A DNA stretch of 18,322 nt from Candidatus Thorarchaeota archaeon (GCA_018238825.1 JABCSP010000016.1:1-18322); one strand, 5' to 3'. Counted from the first letter of the stretch, positions 1 to 7,392 are shown. Notes: generated by a model not told the origin, from the letters alone. Translations and numbers: made by a program.

Positions 1-953
1 AGTGTGATGTAGTTTTCATCTCCACGAATGGTTCACCAGTATCTCTCAGAGTCCATAATGACACAAACAACATGATTGAACTGCAAAACATAACAGATGT
101 TCACACGAATTTCAAATTCAGTTCCACTTCTTCATTCACCTATTACGTGACTGTCACTCGGCAAACTCAGCAGACTGTCAACTTCAGTCTAATTCTGTTC
201 TTATGGTTTCAAACTTCTTCTCAGCCTCAACCAACCAGCTACGAAGGTAGCGTTTACGTCAGTATACTAGCTGCAATCTTCATGGGGATTGGAATTAGTT
301 GGTTCGCTCAGAAAGCAGCTAGACTTCATTCATTGGAAGGCATCTGGGTATGGAGGGGTAAGCAGTTTAGAAGTGATATTCTACCAATCCTCATAATGCT
401 ATTGATTCTTATGAGTGCTCTCAACCTCTATCCACTCATAGCCGGTCTTATTGATGGAGATTTTGAGAAGGTATATCACAAGGAGATCCTGAAAAGAGAG
501 GAACATTCATTATTTCTTGACTCGGAAAATCCAGTTGCTTGGGTTAACATCACTATCCCCAATGTATACACTGGTCTAACTACAGATGATTTTATGCCCA
601 TTATACCTCCACCGATATACCTACGACTTTTTGATATCTCAACTAATGGAGAACCAATACTGGTCAATCGGACTTGGGAACATTTCATTCTTTATTGCGA
701 GGTTGTTCAATATAACTGGTGGATTGAGATAAGTACATCCTCTGGAAATGTGTTAAGTCTTGAATTTGAGAGGATAGTGTCAGATGTTGAGCTTAGTTTC
801 AGCGCTGAGATTTATCATTATACAGATAACCCCTTGATTAATCCTGTTTTTACCGTCAGCTCAGTCCTCTTAGGAGGTTTCTTTCTGGTTTTTTCGCTCT
901 TGCTTACTCGACATCTTGGAATTGAAATACAATCTGCTTCAAATCAAAAGTAG
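1..953 (+). CDS. Membrane protein, 5' end outside the window (partial)
   Basis: The reading frame is open from base 3 leftward to the window edge, so the ATG at 72 is probably internal and the gene is truncated by the window. Numbering from that ATG, three hydrophobic segments are visible: about residues 61-79, 104-128 and 259-279. Between the second and third is a loop of about 130 residues with Asn-X-Thr sequons (NIT, NRT), which suggests an extracytoplasmic domain. A short charged tail follows the last segment. Residues before the first helix are Ser/Thr-rich and beta-like, as in an exported surface domain. I do not recognise the family; a surface-anchored or transport-related role is only inferred from topology. 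Coding and the stop TAG at 951-953 are secure. Confidence 0.75.
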   Translation, partial: CDVVFISTNGSPVSLRVHNDTNNMIELQNITDVHTNFKFSSTSSFTYYVTVTRQTQQTVNFSLILFLWFQTSSQPQPTSYEGSVYVSILAAIFMGIGISWFAQKAARLHSLEGIWVWRGKQFRSDILPILIMLLILMSALNLYPLIAGLIDGDFEKVYHKEILKREEHSLFLDSENPVAWVNITIPNVYTGLTTDDFMPIIPPPIYLRLFDISTNGEPILVNRTWEHFILYCEVVQYNWWIEISTSSGNVLSLEFERIVSDVELSFSAEIYHYTDNPLINPVFTVSSVLLGGFFLVFSLLLTRHLGIEIQSASNQK

Positions 954-1333
954 TCAATCTTACTCTAGCTAACAGAGATACAATCGAATCACACTGGACA
1001 GACACTGGTGAGAGTGATAATGACCCCGCCGTGGCAAGTACTATGGAAAAACTATCTGTTGCTGGAAGTGATGTTTCAGCAATCAAACAGGAGAAAGAAA
1101 CCAAGTCTTCAGGAGGGATATCATCCCGATGAGAGTTGACAAAGCCCAGACTAAACTTAGTTTGACATCTAAGTTCGATGGCGACATCAGGTCAGGGAAG
1201 GGTGAAGCACAGGAGTTTCTTGTAGTTGAGATTCATTCATCTCGAGGAATAGGTCAGTGAGCTACGTTCCGTGCAGTAGCAAATAGTCAATGAGTAATCC
1301 TTTTAACGAAATGGAGAAAAACCAAGCCGGAAT
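954..1333. other. Intergenic stretch with weak, possibly decayed coding signal
   Basis: No convincing gene. One plus-strand frame stays open from 926 to its TGA at 1130-1132 and reads like a Ser/Glu-rich protein tail, but it has no good start. The TGA overlaps an ATG at 1129-1131 that opens a 43-codon frame ending at 1258-1260, with a GGAGGG stretch about 10 bases upstream. This could be two coupled micro-ORFs, or remnants of a gene adjoining the membrane protein. A TATA-like CCTTTTAA at about 1296-1304 is suitably placed to drive tRNA-Tyr. Confidence 0.35.
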
Positions 1334-1348
1334 CGGGACGTAGCTCAA

Positions 1349-1378
1349 AAGAGCGTCGTTTCGGCGGCCTCTGAGAAA
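1349..1378 (+). other. Non-canonical D-loop intron of tRNA-Tyr (~30 nt)
   Basis: Removing these bases turns an otherwise impossible D region into a normal 9-nt D-loop (AATCTGGCA). A relaxed bulge-helix-bulge can be drawn. C1344-U1345-C1346 pair with G1373-A1374-G1375, flanked by A-rich 3-nt bulges. The inner helix is AGAG/CUCU plus CGUCG/CGGCG closed by a UUU loop. Runs of A on both sides leave the exact cut sites uncertain by one or two bases. Confidence 0.65.
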
Positions 1379-1401
1379 TCTGGCAGAGCAATGGACTGTA
1401 G

Positions 1402-1432
1402 TAGGCAACTGCTTCGGTCGTTGTCTGGAGAT
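1402..1432 (+). other. Canonical 37/38 intron of tRNA-Tyr (31 nt)
   Basis: The intron lies after G37. The bulge is A1400 G1401|U1402. The inner helix is seven pairs (1403-1409 with 1420-1426), continuing through a U-C mismatch and G-U pair to a C(UUCG)G tetraloop. The 3' bulge is A1431 U1432|A1433. The four-base central helix (1396-1399 with 1427-1430) has one G-G mismatch at anticodon position 34. The geometry matches the archaeal tRNA splicing endonuclease substrate. Confidence 0.8.
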
Positions 1433-1611
1433 ATCCATCGGTTGCCGGTTCAAATCCGGCCGTCCCGACCATTATCTAGTTATCTTTGATATTACAATTC
1501 TCTAAAACTAAGATACTTCCTCAATTCATTAACTATTGTAATTTATTATCGATATGTTGCTACTGGATATACAAACATCATAGAGTATCATATACGCACT
1601 ACATATGCGCA

Positions 1612-1661
1612 CCAAAAAATAAATGATGAAAGAACAATATCTAATCCGCGTTAGGATTTGA
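1612..1661 (-). terminator. Possible terminator after the small zinc-binding gene
   Basis: On the minus strand, 26 bases after the stop codon, an imperfect inverted repeat (1640-1647 with 1654-1661, 7 of 8 paired, 6-nt loop) is followed by a T-rich tract at 1612-1623. T-tracts are the main archaeal terminator element. Confidence 0.35.
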
Positions 1662-1686
1662 TTAAGTTCATTCATATTACCCGAAT

Positions 1687-1836
1687 CTAATTATTCGAGA
1701 TTTCAACTATTAGCTTGCCTGTGTTAATGTTTCTGTGAAATACTTCACAATCACAATCTTCGCAAGCACCATCGAAATTATCATGTTTTTCACGACTATG
1801 ACCACATGAACAAAGGTCTAAAGATCTAGTACTCAT
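1687..1836 (-). CDS. 49-residue zinc-binding protein
   Basis: The start chosen is the ATG at 1836, because a strong ribosome binding site (GAGGTG) sits about 6 bases upstream; an upstream in-frame extension lacks this support. The 49-residue product carries closely spaced metal ligands: C9, C11, H13, H18, C25, C28, C30 and H34, in the pattern C-x-C-G-H-x4-H followed by C-x2-C-x-C. This is a compact zinc-binding module of a kind seen in short archaeal proteins. Its role is unknown; nucleic-acid or protein binding is inferred. It lies within the tRNA-Tyr cassette, downstream of another tiny gene on the same strand, and could be cassette cargo. Confidence 0.6.
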   Translation of the reverse strand: MSTRSLDLCSCGHSREKHDNFDGACEDCDCEVFHRNINTGKLIVEISNN

Positions 1837-1896
1837 TTTTTCACCTCTCAAAATTTTCTGTAACGATAATAGAAGAATTACTTCTTCATTCAAGCT

Positions 1897-2046
1897 TCAA
1901 TGTGTGCTTCCTTTTTGGATTTGGTTGGTGGCTGATTCTGCCAGCGCCTCTTCTTGTAACATTTCCAATATCCTATGAGGTCCATATCCACTATTCACAC
2001 GGTTTCTTTTGTAATCAGTTTTAGAATTGATTTTCATATCTTCCAT
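1897..2046 (-). CDS. Small unknown protein, 49 residues
   Basis: The start chosen is the ATG at 2046. A TATA-like AT run (2073-2082, minus strand) lies about 30 bases upstream, which suits a short-leader archaeal transcript, and an AGGAT lies close to the start. The product is basic in its first half and has a helical, acidic segment near residues 26-38. No family is recognised. It lies 60 bases upstream of the zinc-binding gene on the same strand, so the two may be one transcript. The frame extends further upstream to 2136, but that part looks non-coding. Confidence 0.4.
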   Translation of the reverse strand: MEDMKINSKTDYKRNRVNSGYGPHRILEMLQEEALAESATNQIQKGSTH

Positions 2047-2072
2047 CTTCAATATCCTGCTATTATGAGAAC

Positions 2073-2082
2073 AATATATCAT
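2073..2082 (-). promoter_or_regulatory. TATA-like box for the cassette's minus-strand genes
   Basis: The AT-only core ATATATTG (minus strand) is centred about 30 bases before the ATG at 2046, typical archaeal TATA spacing. Confidence 0.35.
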
Positions 2083-2254
2083 ACAGACTGGGGGTCTGTG
2101 ATTTCTGAAAAGCAGATACTCCAAAATACCAGACAATAAGGTCTGATTGTGTTACATTTATAGTTAAACTGTCTCTTCTTTTCTCACTTTCTGCTGTTTC
2201 TTACTCTCTGGGATGCTTATAACCTTAAGCATTTATTTAAGGAATTACGACTAG

Positions 2255-2295
2255 ATCCATCGGTTGCGGGTTCAAATCCGATTGTCCCAACCATT
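2255..2295 (+). repeat. Degraded copy of tRNA-Tyr 3' half
   Basis: It aligns to 1433-1473 without gaps, 36 of 41 identical, from the 3' anticodon strand through the CCA. The T-loop TTCAAAT and CCA are kept, but the T stem has two mismatches, so it cannot be part of a working tRNA. There is no convincing 5' half; TGGGATG at 2209-2215 could pair weakly with the acceptor end, but nothing between resembles a D or anticodon arm. A 6-bp inverted repeat (CCTTAA 2223-2228, TTAAGG 2237-2242) precedes it. Confidence 0.75.
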
Positions 2296-2536
2296 CATTT
2301 TTCAAAGATTATAGATGGCTAGTTTGCGCAAAAATATGAATATTTAATCGACAAATGCCGAATTTCGACAATCTAATAAGAGAACTTCCCAATAATAAAA
2401 CGGGAAATAATACTCAATAGAATCACAACGATGAGCTATACCGCTTGGTCATTTTAGATAATGATGGTCGTATTTAGGGTGTATTTGTTCACCAAGATCT
2501 CAGGCTATGACCAAGTTCGCGAGTTGCCGATAGAGA

Positions 2537-3736
2537 GTGAGAATCATGTCATGGAGAGCATTAGAAAACCACACTATAGACTCAGCTAGGGTTGCAATAA
2601 TAGGTGCTGGACACGCAGGTAGAGGAATTGCTGGTTATCTCTCCATACATGGATTTGATGTTTCTCTATATAATCGTACGATTGCTAATGTCCAGAGAAT
2701 ATCAAAAAGAGGAGGAATCAAGGTTCATGGTTTCTTTGAGACATTTGCAAATCTTTCACTGGTCACAGATGATATAGCCAAGGCTATTGAAGACCGTGAC
2801 ATAATTATCATCATAGTACCCGCTCAGGCACACACCTTTATTGCAAAGTCCATGGTCCCTCATCTAAAATCTGGGCAGACAATACTTCTAATGCCTGGTA
2901 GGACCGGCGGTGCACTCGAGTTTGCCAGATTCTTGAGATCACATTCCTATTCCGATGAAATTTTGTTGGGAGAGGCTCAAACATACAGTTTCGTATCAAG
3001 GATTACTGGACCAGATTCCGTGTTAATCTCCAAGGTTAAGAACAGTACAAAGGTGAGTGCTTTTCCAGCATCTCATAATCGCAGGTTCATGAGGAGTCTA
3101 AGGCGACTTCCAATTACATTCAATATGGCTGATGATGTCATGGAAACCAGCCTTGATAATGTCGGTGCGATGTTACATCCAACACCCACGATTCTCAGTG
3201 CAGGTTTATTGGAGTCAAAAGAGGGTGGATACAATCACTATCATGATGCTATTTCCAAATCAGTAGGACGACTAATAGAACGAATGGATGCTGAAAGAAT
3301 TAGAGTATCTCGTGAATTTGTTTCTCAACCTTCATCTCTTCTGGAATGGTTGAGGAGCTCATATGATGCTGAGGGAACTACACTGTGTGAGTGTATTCAA
3401 AGTATTGACGCCTACGATAATGTAGGTAGCCCCTCAATATTGAATCATCGTTACGTATTGGAAGATGTACCCACTGGTCTAGTACCCATCTCCTATCTTG
3501 GAAGACTTGCTGGAGTTGAAACCCCTGCCATAGATGCTATGATTAACATGGCCTGTCAACTCTATAACTATGACTTCTGGAGTAGTGGAAGAACTCTTGG
3601 AAATCTGGGTCTTGAGGGATTGAACCCTAGTCAAGTACAGGAATATGTCAGAACTGGAGTCATACCCGAGAAATATCCAGAGCTTCATGATCATGAGCTA
3701 CCTGACTTGTACGGATTGGAGGTAGATGAAATTTGA
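2537..3736 (+). CDS. Opine/octopine-dehydrogenase-like NAD(P)-dependent oxidoreductase
   Basis: 399 residues from GTG 2537; an ATG at 2546 (residue 4) is an equally good start. The N-terminal Rossmann domain begins with VAIIGAGHAGRGIAGYL (about residues 19-35), a dinucleotide-binding Gly motif, followed by the IIIIVPAQAHT strand typical of this fold near residue 90. The C-terminal helical domain has HPTPTILSAG and a later NHRYVLEDVPTGLVP segment, as in the octopine/nopaline dehydrogenase family, which reductively joins an amino acid to a 2-oxo acid or does the reverse. The substrate cannot be read from sequence. Its stop overlaps the TTG start of the cobalamin-domain gene (TTGA), so the two are translationally coupled and probably act on the same compound. 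Confidence 0.8.
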   Translation: MRIMSWRALENHTIDSARVAIIGAGHAGRGIAGYLSIHGFDVSLYNRTIANVQRISKRGGIKVHGFFETFANLSLVTDDIAKAIEDRDIIIIIVPAQAHTFIAKSMVPHLKSGQTILLMPGRTGGALEFARFLRSHSYSDEILLGEAQTYSFVSRITGPDSVLISKVKNSTKVSAFPASHNRRFMRSLRRLPITFNMADDVMETSLDNVGAMLHPTPTILSAGLLESKEGGYNHYHDAISKSVGRLIERMDAERIRVSREFVSQPSSLLEWLRSSYDAEGTTLCECIQSIDAYDNVGSPSILNHRYVLEDVPTGLVPISYLGRLAGVETPAIDAMINMACQLYNYDFWSSGRTLGNLGLEGLNPSQVQEYVRTGVIPEKYPELHDHELPDLYGLEVDEI

Positions 3737-5406
3737 GAATCCTGGGAGCTGCAATAGGAAGTTGTGTTCATGTAGCTGGTGTTCTTAGATTTCTTACACT
3801 CGCAGAAGAAGAAGGGCATGAAACTATCTTTTTGGGAACAGCGGTTTCTATTGAAAAATTGATAGCGAAGGTGAAAGAACACAACCCTGATGTTATCGGT
3901 GTAAGCTATAGACTCACAGCGACCAGTGCGGTCAAACTTCTTGAGGACTTGAAGAACGCCGTGATAGAATCGGGTCTAGAGAGAAAACGATGGGTGCTTG
4001 GTTGCACAGCACCGATCAAACCCTTTGCAGAAAAAACTAGTCTTTTTGAAGAAATATTCACTGGTTTCTCGACTGATGAAGACTCGATTAGTTTTCTTCG
4101 TGGTCGAACACACATACCACCAGAAGAGAAGAATCCTCAAGATTTACTTACAAGAATGGTCCTCAAAAGTCCGATACCGCTTATTAGACACCATTTTGGC
4201 CTTCCATCAATCGAAGAAACCATAAATGGTGTCAAAAAAATTGCAGAGGCTGGAGTTTTAGATATTCTCTCCATTGGACCCGATCAGAACGCCCAAGAAT
4301 CGTTCTTTAGTCCATCTGAGATGAATGTAAGCTTAGAGGGTGATGGAGGTGTCCCAATAAGGGAATCCAATGATTTACAGCGTATCTTTGAAGCCTCGCG
4401 AAGAGGTAACTATCCACTCATGAGATGTTATAGTGGCACTCGTAATTTGATATCTTGGGCACAGTTACTAAAGGAAACTTTGAACAACGCTTGGGGTGCA
4501 ACTCCTCTGTTATGGTACAGCGAACTGGATGGAAGAAGTAAAAGATCCCTTGAGGAGGCAATCACTGAGAATCAAGAGAATCATCGATGGCACGCAAAAC
4601 ATAACATCCCTGTAGAGCTCAATGAGTCACATCATTGGAGTCTGAGAAGTGCACATGACACAATTGCAGTTGCAATGGCATATCTCTCAGCATACAACGC
4701 CAAGAAAGTCGGTGTGAGGCACTATATCGCACAATACATGCTAAACACCCCTCTGGGAACTTCTCCCAAAATGGACCTTGCCAAAATGCTGGCAAAAATC
4801 GAACTTATTGAGTCACTTCATGGACCCAACTTTGATTCTTTTAGGCAGATACGGCCTGGGCTTTTCTCTTATCCTCCTGACCTTGATTTGGCCAAGGGCC
4901 AACTAGCATCATCAATTTATACAGCTATGATGTTGAAACCACATATTGTACATGTCGTAGGTTTCTGTGAGGCTGATCATGCTGCAACTGCAAATGATAT
5001 CATTGAGAGTTGCAAAATTTCACGACGGGTTATGCATGATTGTCTTCTTGGAACACTAAATCCTCTGGATGACAAAGAAGTATTGAACCGAAAGAATGAG
5101 CTAGTCCGAGAAGCTAAGGTGCTTATAGCAGCAATTCGTTTGTTGGGTGATGAATCCTCGAAAGATTCGCTTCTTGATCCTACTACATACGTACGCGCAG
5201 TAAAGAAGGGAGTCTTGGATGCACCCCATCTTAGAAACAATCCCATTGCTAGGGGGTTGCTCAGGACCAAGATGATTGACGGTGCGTGCTTAGCAATAGA
5301 CCCCAGTTCTAGTACTCCCATTGATGAAATCACAAGACTAAGACAACTAGACCAGGCAATAGCCTCCGAATATCCTTTGAAACGACATCAGACAACTTCC
5401 TCTTAA
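3733..5406 (+). CDS. Cobalamin-binding domain fused to a mutase-like barrel
   Basis: 557 residues from TTG 3733, overlapping the previous stop by four bases. The first ~130 residues resemble a B12-binding Rossmann domain: IGSCVHVAGV (8-17) aligns with the DxHxxG loop, keeping His13 (the lower axial ligand) and Gly16 but with Cys11 where Asp is usual. GVSYRLT (56-62) and LGC (89-91) match later strands. Residues ~180-470 look like the TIM barrel of glutamate-mutase-type or aminomutase enzymes (for example RCYSGTRNLISWAQLL, a QYMLNTP segment, and VVGFCEADHAATANDIIES). The domain order, B12 domain first, is the reverse of most aminomutases. It likely catalyses a radical carbon-skeleton or amino-group rearrangement, or is a methyltransferase-like relative. 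The partner dehydrogenase would process substrate or product. Confidence 0.65.
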   Translation: MRILGAAIGSCVHVAGVLRFLTLAEEEGHETIFLGTAVSIEKLIAKVKEHNPDVIGVSYRLTATSAVKLLEDLKNAVIESGLERKRWVLGCTAPIKPFAEKTSLFEEIFTGFSTDEDSISFLRGRTHIPPEEKNPQDLLTRMVLKSPIPLIRHHFGLPSIEETINGVKKIAEAGVLDILSIGPDQNAQESFFSPSEMNVSLEGDGGVPIRESNDLQRIFEASRRGNYPLMRCYSGTRNLISWAQLLKETLNNAWGATPLLWYSELDGRSKRSLEEAITENQENHRWHAKHNIPVELNESHHWSLRSAHDTIAVAMAYLSAYNAKKVGVRHYIAQYMLNTPLGTSPKMDLAKMLAKIELIESLHGPNFDSFRQIRPGLFSYPPDLDLAKGQLASSIYTAMMLKPHIVHVVGFCEADHAATANDIIESCKISRRVMHDCLLGTLNPLDDKEVLNRKNELVREAKVLIAAIRLLGDESSKDSLLDPTTYVRAVKKGVLDAPHLRNNPIARGLLRTKMIDGACLAIDPSSSTPIDEITRLRQLDQAIASEYPLKRHQTTSS

Positions 5407-5939
5407 TTCAAAAACTCAGCAACATCATCTACAGATAATCTAGGCCTAGGTCCTAGTTTTGCATCTGACCATCCCACAGTTATTGTTGCAAGTAGTTTCC
5501 AAGGTTTCTTGAAGTAGTCCACAATGGCTTCGTATGTATAGAAAATATCCCCAATCCAGCATGTTCCAAGTCCAAGTGCATGAGCTTTCAATAATATACT
5601 TTGAATTGCTGCAGAAACACTGTGAACCTCAGTGGTCCATCCAAGCTCGTTCGTATTCCAAACCACAATGACCACCGGAGCTTCTTCCATCATTGTACAA
5701 GAACCATATGAGGAACCAACATCAATGGTCGATTTGTCAAGTTCACTTCTGTACATATCAGTAAACTTGTTCTTAGAATCACCAGTAAGTACAGTGAATC
5801 TCCATGACTGACTATTCTTAGCACTGGGTGCGAATGTTGCTGCTTCAATAATCTCTCTGATCAGGTTCTCTTTTACTTCATCACTCTTGTAAGTTCTAAT
5901 ACTTCTACGTCCTTTGATAACATCATCAATACTCAGCAC
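5403..5939 (-). CDS. Nitroreductase-family FMN oxidoreductase
   Basis: 178 residues from GTG 5939. This start is preferred because GGAG lies about 12 bases upstream, and it begins one base after the stop of the preceding gene; the longer frame would overlap that gene by 47 bases without need. RRSIRTY (11-17) and FAPSAKNSQSWRF (36-48) are the nitroreductase FMN-binding segments. GLGTCWIG (123-130) and a C-terminal VGWSDAKLGPRPR complete the fold. Such enzymes reduce nitro, quinone or flavin-like substrates with NAD(P)H, usually as dimers. It forms an operon with the upstream CHC..CHC gene. Its stop overlaps the convergent mutase stop by three to four bases. Confidence 0.88.
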   Translation of the reverse strand: MLSIDDVIKGRRSIRTYKSDEVKENLIREIIEAATFAPSAKNSQSWRFTVLTGDSKNKFTDMYRSELDKSTIDVGSSYGSCTMMEEAPVVIVVWNTNELGWTTEVHSVSAAIQSILLKAHALGLGTCWIGDIFYTYEAIVDYFKKPWKLLATITVGWSDAKLGPRPRLSVDDVAEFLN

Positions 5940-5940
5940 A

Positions 5941-6942
5941 TTATTCAACTCCTTCTGGAAGATGAATGAGGAAACTACACTCATCATCTCCTTTGAGCAA
6001 TGATTTCACCATATCATATTCGAGTGGTTGATCAAGTGCAGCCTCCCACGGCATTTTGGTAAAGCCTCCACTGCAATGACAGAAATTCTCTGATACATCA
6101 ACATCATCATTCAGAATGGATTCTCGAGCCCATGCACAGTGGCATGCATAGTACCTCTTCATTCTCTCGTCTTTTTCATCAAGATATTCCTGCACCATGA
6201 ATGGAATCTTTGTGTGATAGATAGTGTTTCCTCTTCTTTCACCACTCAAAACATCAGGACGGCTCTTCACAAAGTCAACCACTTCAGCAGAAATGTATTG
6301 ATTGTAGAATAATGAGCCATCATCCCTGTGTTTTTCCAGTTCCGCTATTGCACTTTCTCGTTTCCGTTTCAAATATTCATCAATACTACCTGCTTCAAGA
6401 AATTTCTCATGTTCTCCTTTCCTGAAGTCACGAGGCAATCCATGAGCAACATCAGCTAAGATTTTCTTACAAATAGCTGGATCGAGGGTCTTTTCCATCT
6501 TCTTTACAATCTCTCGAGTGACAGTTATTTTCTCTGTATCAGGAAGGCCCAATGGAGGTAAATCATCTTTTGATAGGATTGCATCACGTATTTCCTCACC
6601 TGCATGTTCACCAAGTCTTTCATGAAGCACATTCATTACTTCTGAACCATCGAATACACCAAGAACAGGTATGAATAAGCCCATGTTCTTTGTAAAGTAT
6701 GCATACCGAGATAATGCTGCAAAATTAGGATAGGTATTGATTCTCTCTTCAATCAGAACCTTCGAGAATATCTCAAACTCTTCCCCGGTTGCAGTTTCGA
6801 GGGTTTTTCCAAACGGTCTGAGGAGCTCCTCAAATTTCTTCACCATCTCTGTATTTTCGATTACCTCCTCTTCAGGAATAGGTTGGTCCCTATCTGTAAG
6901 GTACTTTCGAAATCCTTCCTCGTCCATTTTTTTCACACTCAT
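5941..6942 (-). CDS. Unknown protein with two CHC motifs
   Basis: 333 residues from ATG 6942, chosen over the ATG at 6969 because GAGG lies about 11 bases upstream and a TATA-like CTTAAA near 6987-6993 places transcription start close by. The C-terminal region carries YYACHCAWARES (C267, H268, C269) and FCHCSGGF (C288, H289, C290), then a lone Cys322 in a CSFLIHLP ending. The paired CHC motifs suggest metal or cofactor binding. The body is helical and charged with no transmembrane segment, so it should be cytosolic. The CHC/CSGGF plus C-x-F-x-I-x-LP ending recalls small-molecule-binding domains of the uncharacterised DUF type, but I cannot name the family with certainty. It is co-transcribed with the nitroreductase. 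Confidence 0.75.
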   Translation of the reverse strand: MSVKKMDEEGFRKYLTDRDQPIPEEEVIENTEMVKKFEELLRPFGKTLETATGEEFEIFSKVLIEERINTYPNFAALSRYAYFTKNMGLFIPVLGVFDGSEVMNVLHERLGEHAGEEIRDAILSKDDLPPLGLPDTEKITVTREIVKKMEKTLDPAICKKILADVAHGLPRDFRKGEHEKFLEAGSIDEYLKRKRESAIAELEKHRDDGSLFYNQYISAEVVDFVKSRPDVLSGERRGNTIYHTKIPFMVQEYLDEKDERMKRYYACHCAWARESILNDDVDVSENFCHCSGGFTKMPWEAALDQPLEYDMVKSLLKGDDECSFLIHLPEGVE

Positions 6943-7035
6943 ACAACCATTCCCTCTGTCGTATATCAAGCGAGGGAAGAACGCAAGTTTAAGATGTTCA
7001 CTCGGAAGTTGCGAGAAAACTCGATACTCAATTTG

Positions 7036-7062
7036 GCGCCTATTATAGAGTAATACAGGCGC
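7036..7062. promoter_or_regulatory. Inverted repeat between divergent genes (possible operator)
   Basis: GCGCCTATTA (7036-7045) pairs with TAAT-AC-AGGCGC (7051-7062), ten base pairs interrupted by a 2-nt bulge, loop TAGAG. It surrounds a TATA-like CTATTATAG, about 45 bases upstream of the gene at 7090, and lies about 94 bases upstream of the divergent gene start at 6942. The position fits a regulator site, but no regulator is identified. Confidence 0.35.
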
Positions 7063-7089
7063 TTTAGTACCTTAAACAGGAACAAGACT

Positions 7090-7392
7090 TTGGCGGATAG
7101 TCGTATGAAGCAAATAGAGGCCAAGATTAAGAATGCATTAGAGAACAAGGGTATCAAGTGTCAATCAGTTTTTGCTCTAAGTGACCCTGATGACACCAGA
7201 GTTCTTCTTGCATTCAATTCTAAAGATAATAGAAGACTTTCAATCAGGAAAATTGAGAACGCATTGACATCACTCAATGTTGGTGATTTTAAGGTTCCAC
7301 GAGAATTCCAACGACTGAGTTCTGCTTTCTTACATCTTGAAGTGACTCTAGGAGCAAGAACTGAAACACCAATCACGACTGGTGCGGCTTAG
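7090..7392 (+). CDS. Small unknown cytosolic protein, 100 residues
   Basis: The frame opens with TTG 7090, preceded by AGGAAC about ten bases upstream; ATG 7105 (residue 6) is an alternative with a weaker ribosome binding site. The product alternates a basic helical N-terminus (about residues 6-22) with strand-like segments and no membrane helix or Cys motif. I recognise no family. It is divergent from the CHC gene, shares its intergenic inverted repeat, and converges on the HEAT gene. A T-rich stretch at about 7397-7415 could end its transcript. Confidence 0.6.
   Translation: MADSRMKQIEAKIKNALENKGIKCQSVFALSDPDDTRVLLAFNSKDNRRLSIRKIENALTSLNVGDFKVPREFQRLSSAFLHLEVTLGARTETPITTGAA

Larger units (their letters stand above)
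1334..1471 (+). tRNA. tRNA-Tyr (GUA), two introns, CCA encoded
   Basis: The acceptor CGGGACG (1334-1340) pairs fully with CGTCCCG (1461-1467), the discriminator is A1468, and CCA follows at 1469-1471. C1-G72 with A73 is the archaeal/eukaryotic identity set for tRNA-Tyr. The D stem is GCTC (1343-1346) with GAGC (1386-1389). The anticodon stem is ATGGA (1391-1395) with TCCAT (1434-1438), with loop CTGTAG plus A1433 and anticodon GTA at 1398-1400. The T arm is GCCGG, TTCAAAT, CCGGC (1444-1460). The fold works only if about 30 nt are removed from the D-loop and 31 nt from the anticodon loop, leaving a 74-nt mature tRNA plus CCA. An A15-U48 pair is then possible. A 36/41 copy of the 3' half lies 822 bp downstream. 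Confidence 0.9.
1433..2295. mobile_element. Degenerate cassette between tRNA-Tyr 3' end and a copy of it
   Basis: The intact tRNA-Tyr 3' half (1433-1473) is repeated at 2255-2295 with 36 of 41 identities, bounding about 780 bp of AT-rich DNA. The interval holds two tiny minus-strand genes and no integrase. This is the footprint left by site-specific integration into the 3' end of a tRNA gene: the intact tRNA stays upstream and a duplicate marks the far end. Four of the five differences in the copy are C-to-T or G-to-A changes, consistent with an old, unselected copy. A local tandem duplication is the alternative. Confidence 0.55.

Noticed and set aside
1262..1472. Minus-strand frames of about 60 codons across tRNA-Tyr
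   Set aside because: They overlap a well-supported tRNA gene and have no ribosome binding site or protein-like composition.
2209..2254. Possible 5' half of a second tRNA-Tyr joined to the fragment at 2255
   Set aside because: TGGGATG can pair weakly with the acceptor end, but no D arm or anticodon stem can be drawn and the T stem has two mismatches; treated as a 3' fragment only.
2255..2295. A split tRNA 3' half-gene
   Set aside because: The T stem is mismatched and a complete tRNA-Tyr is present nearby, so a functional trans-spliced half is unlikely.
4977..5333. Minus-strand 118-codon frame inside the mutase-like gene
   Set aside because: Shadow of the strongly coding plus-strand frame; no start context.
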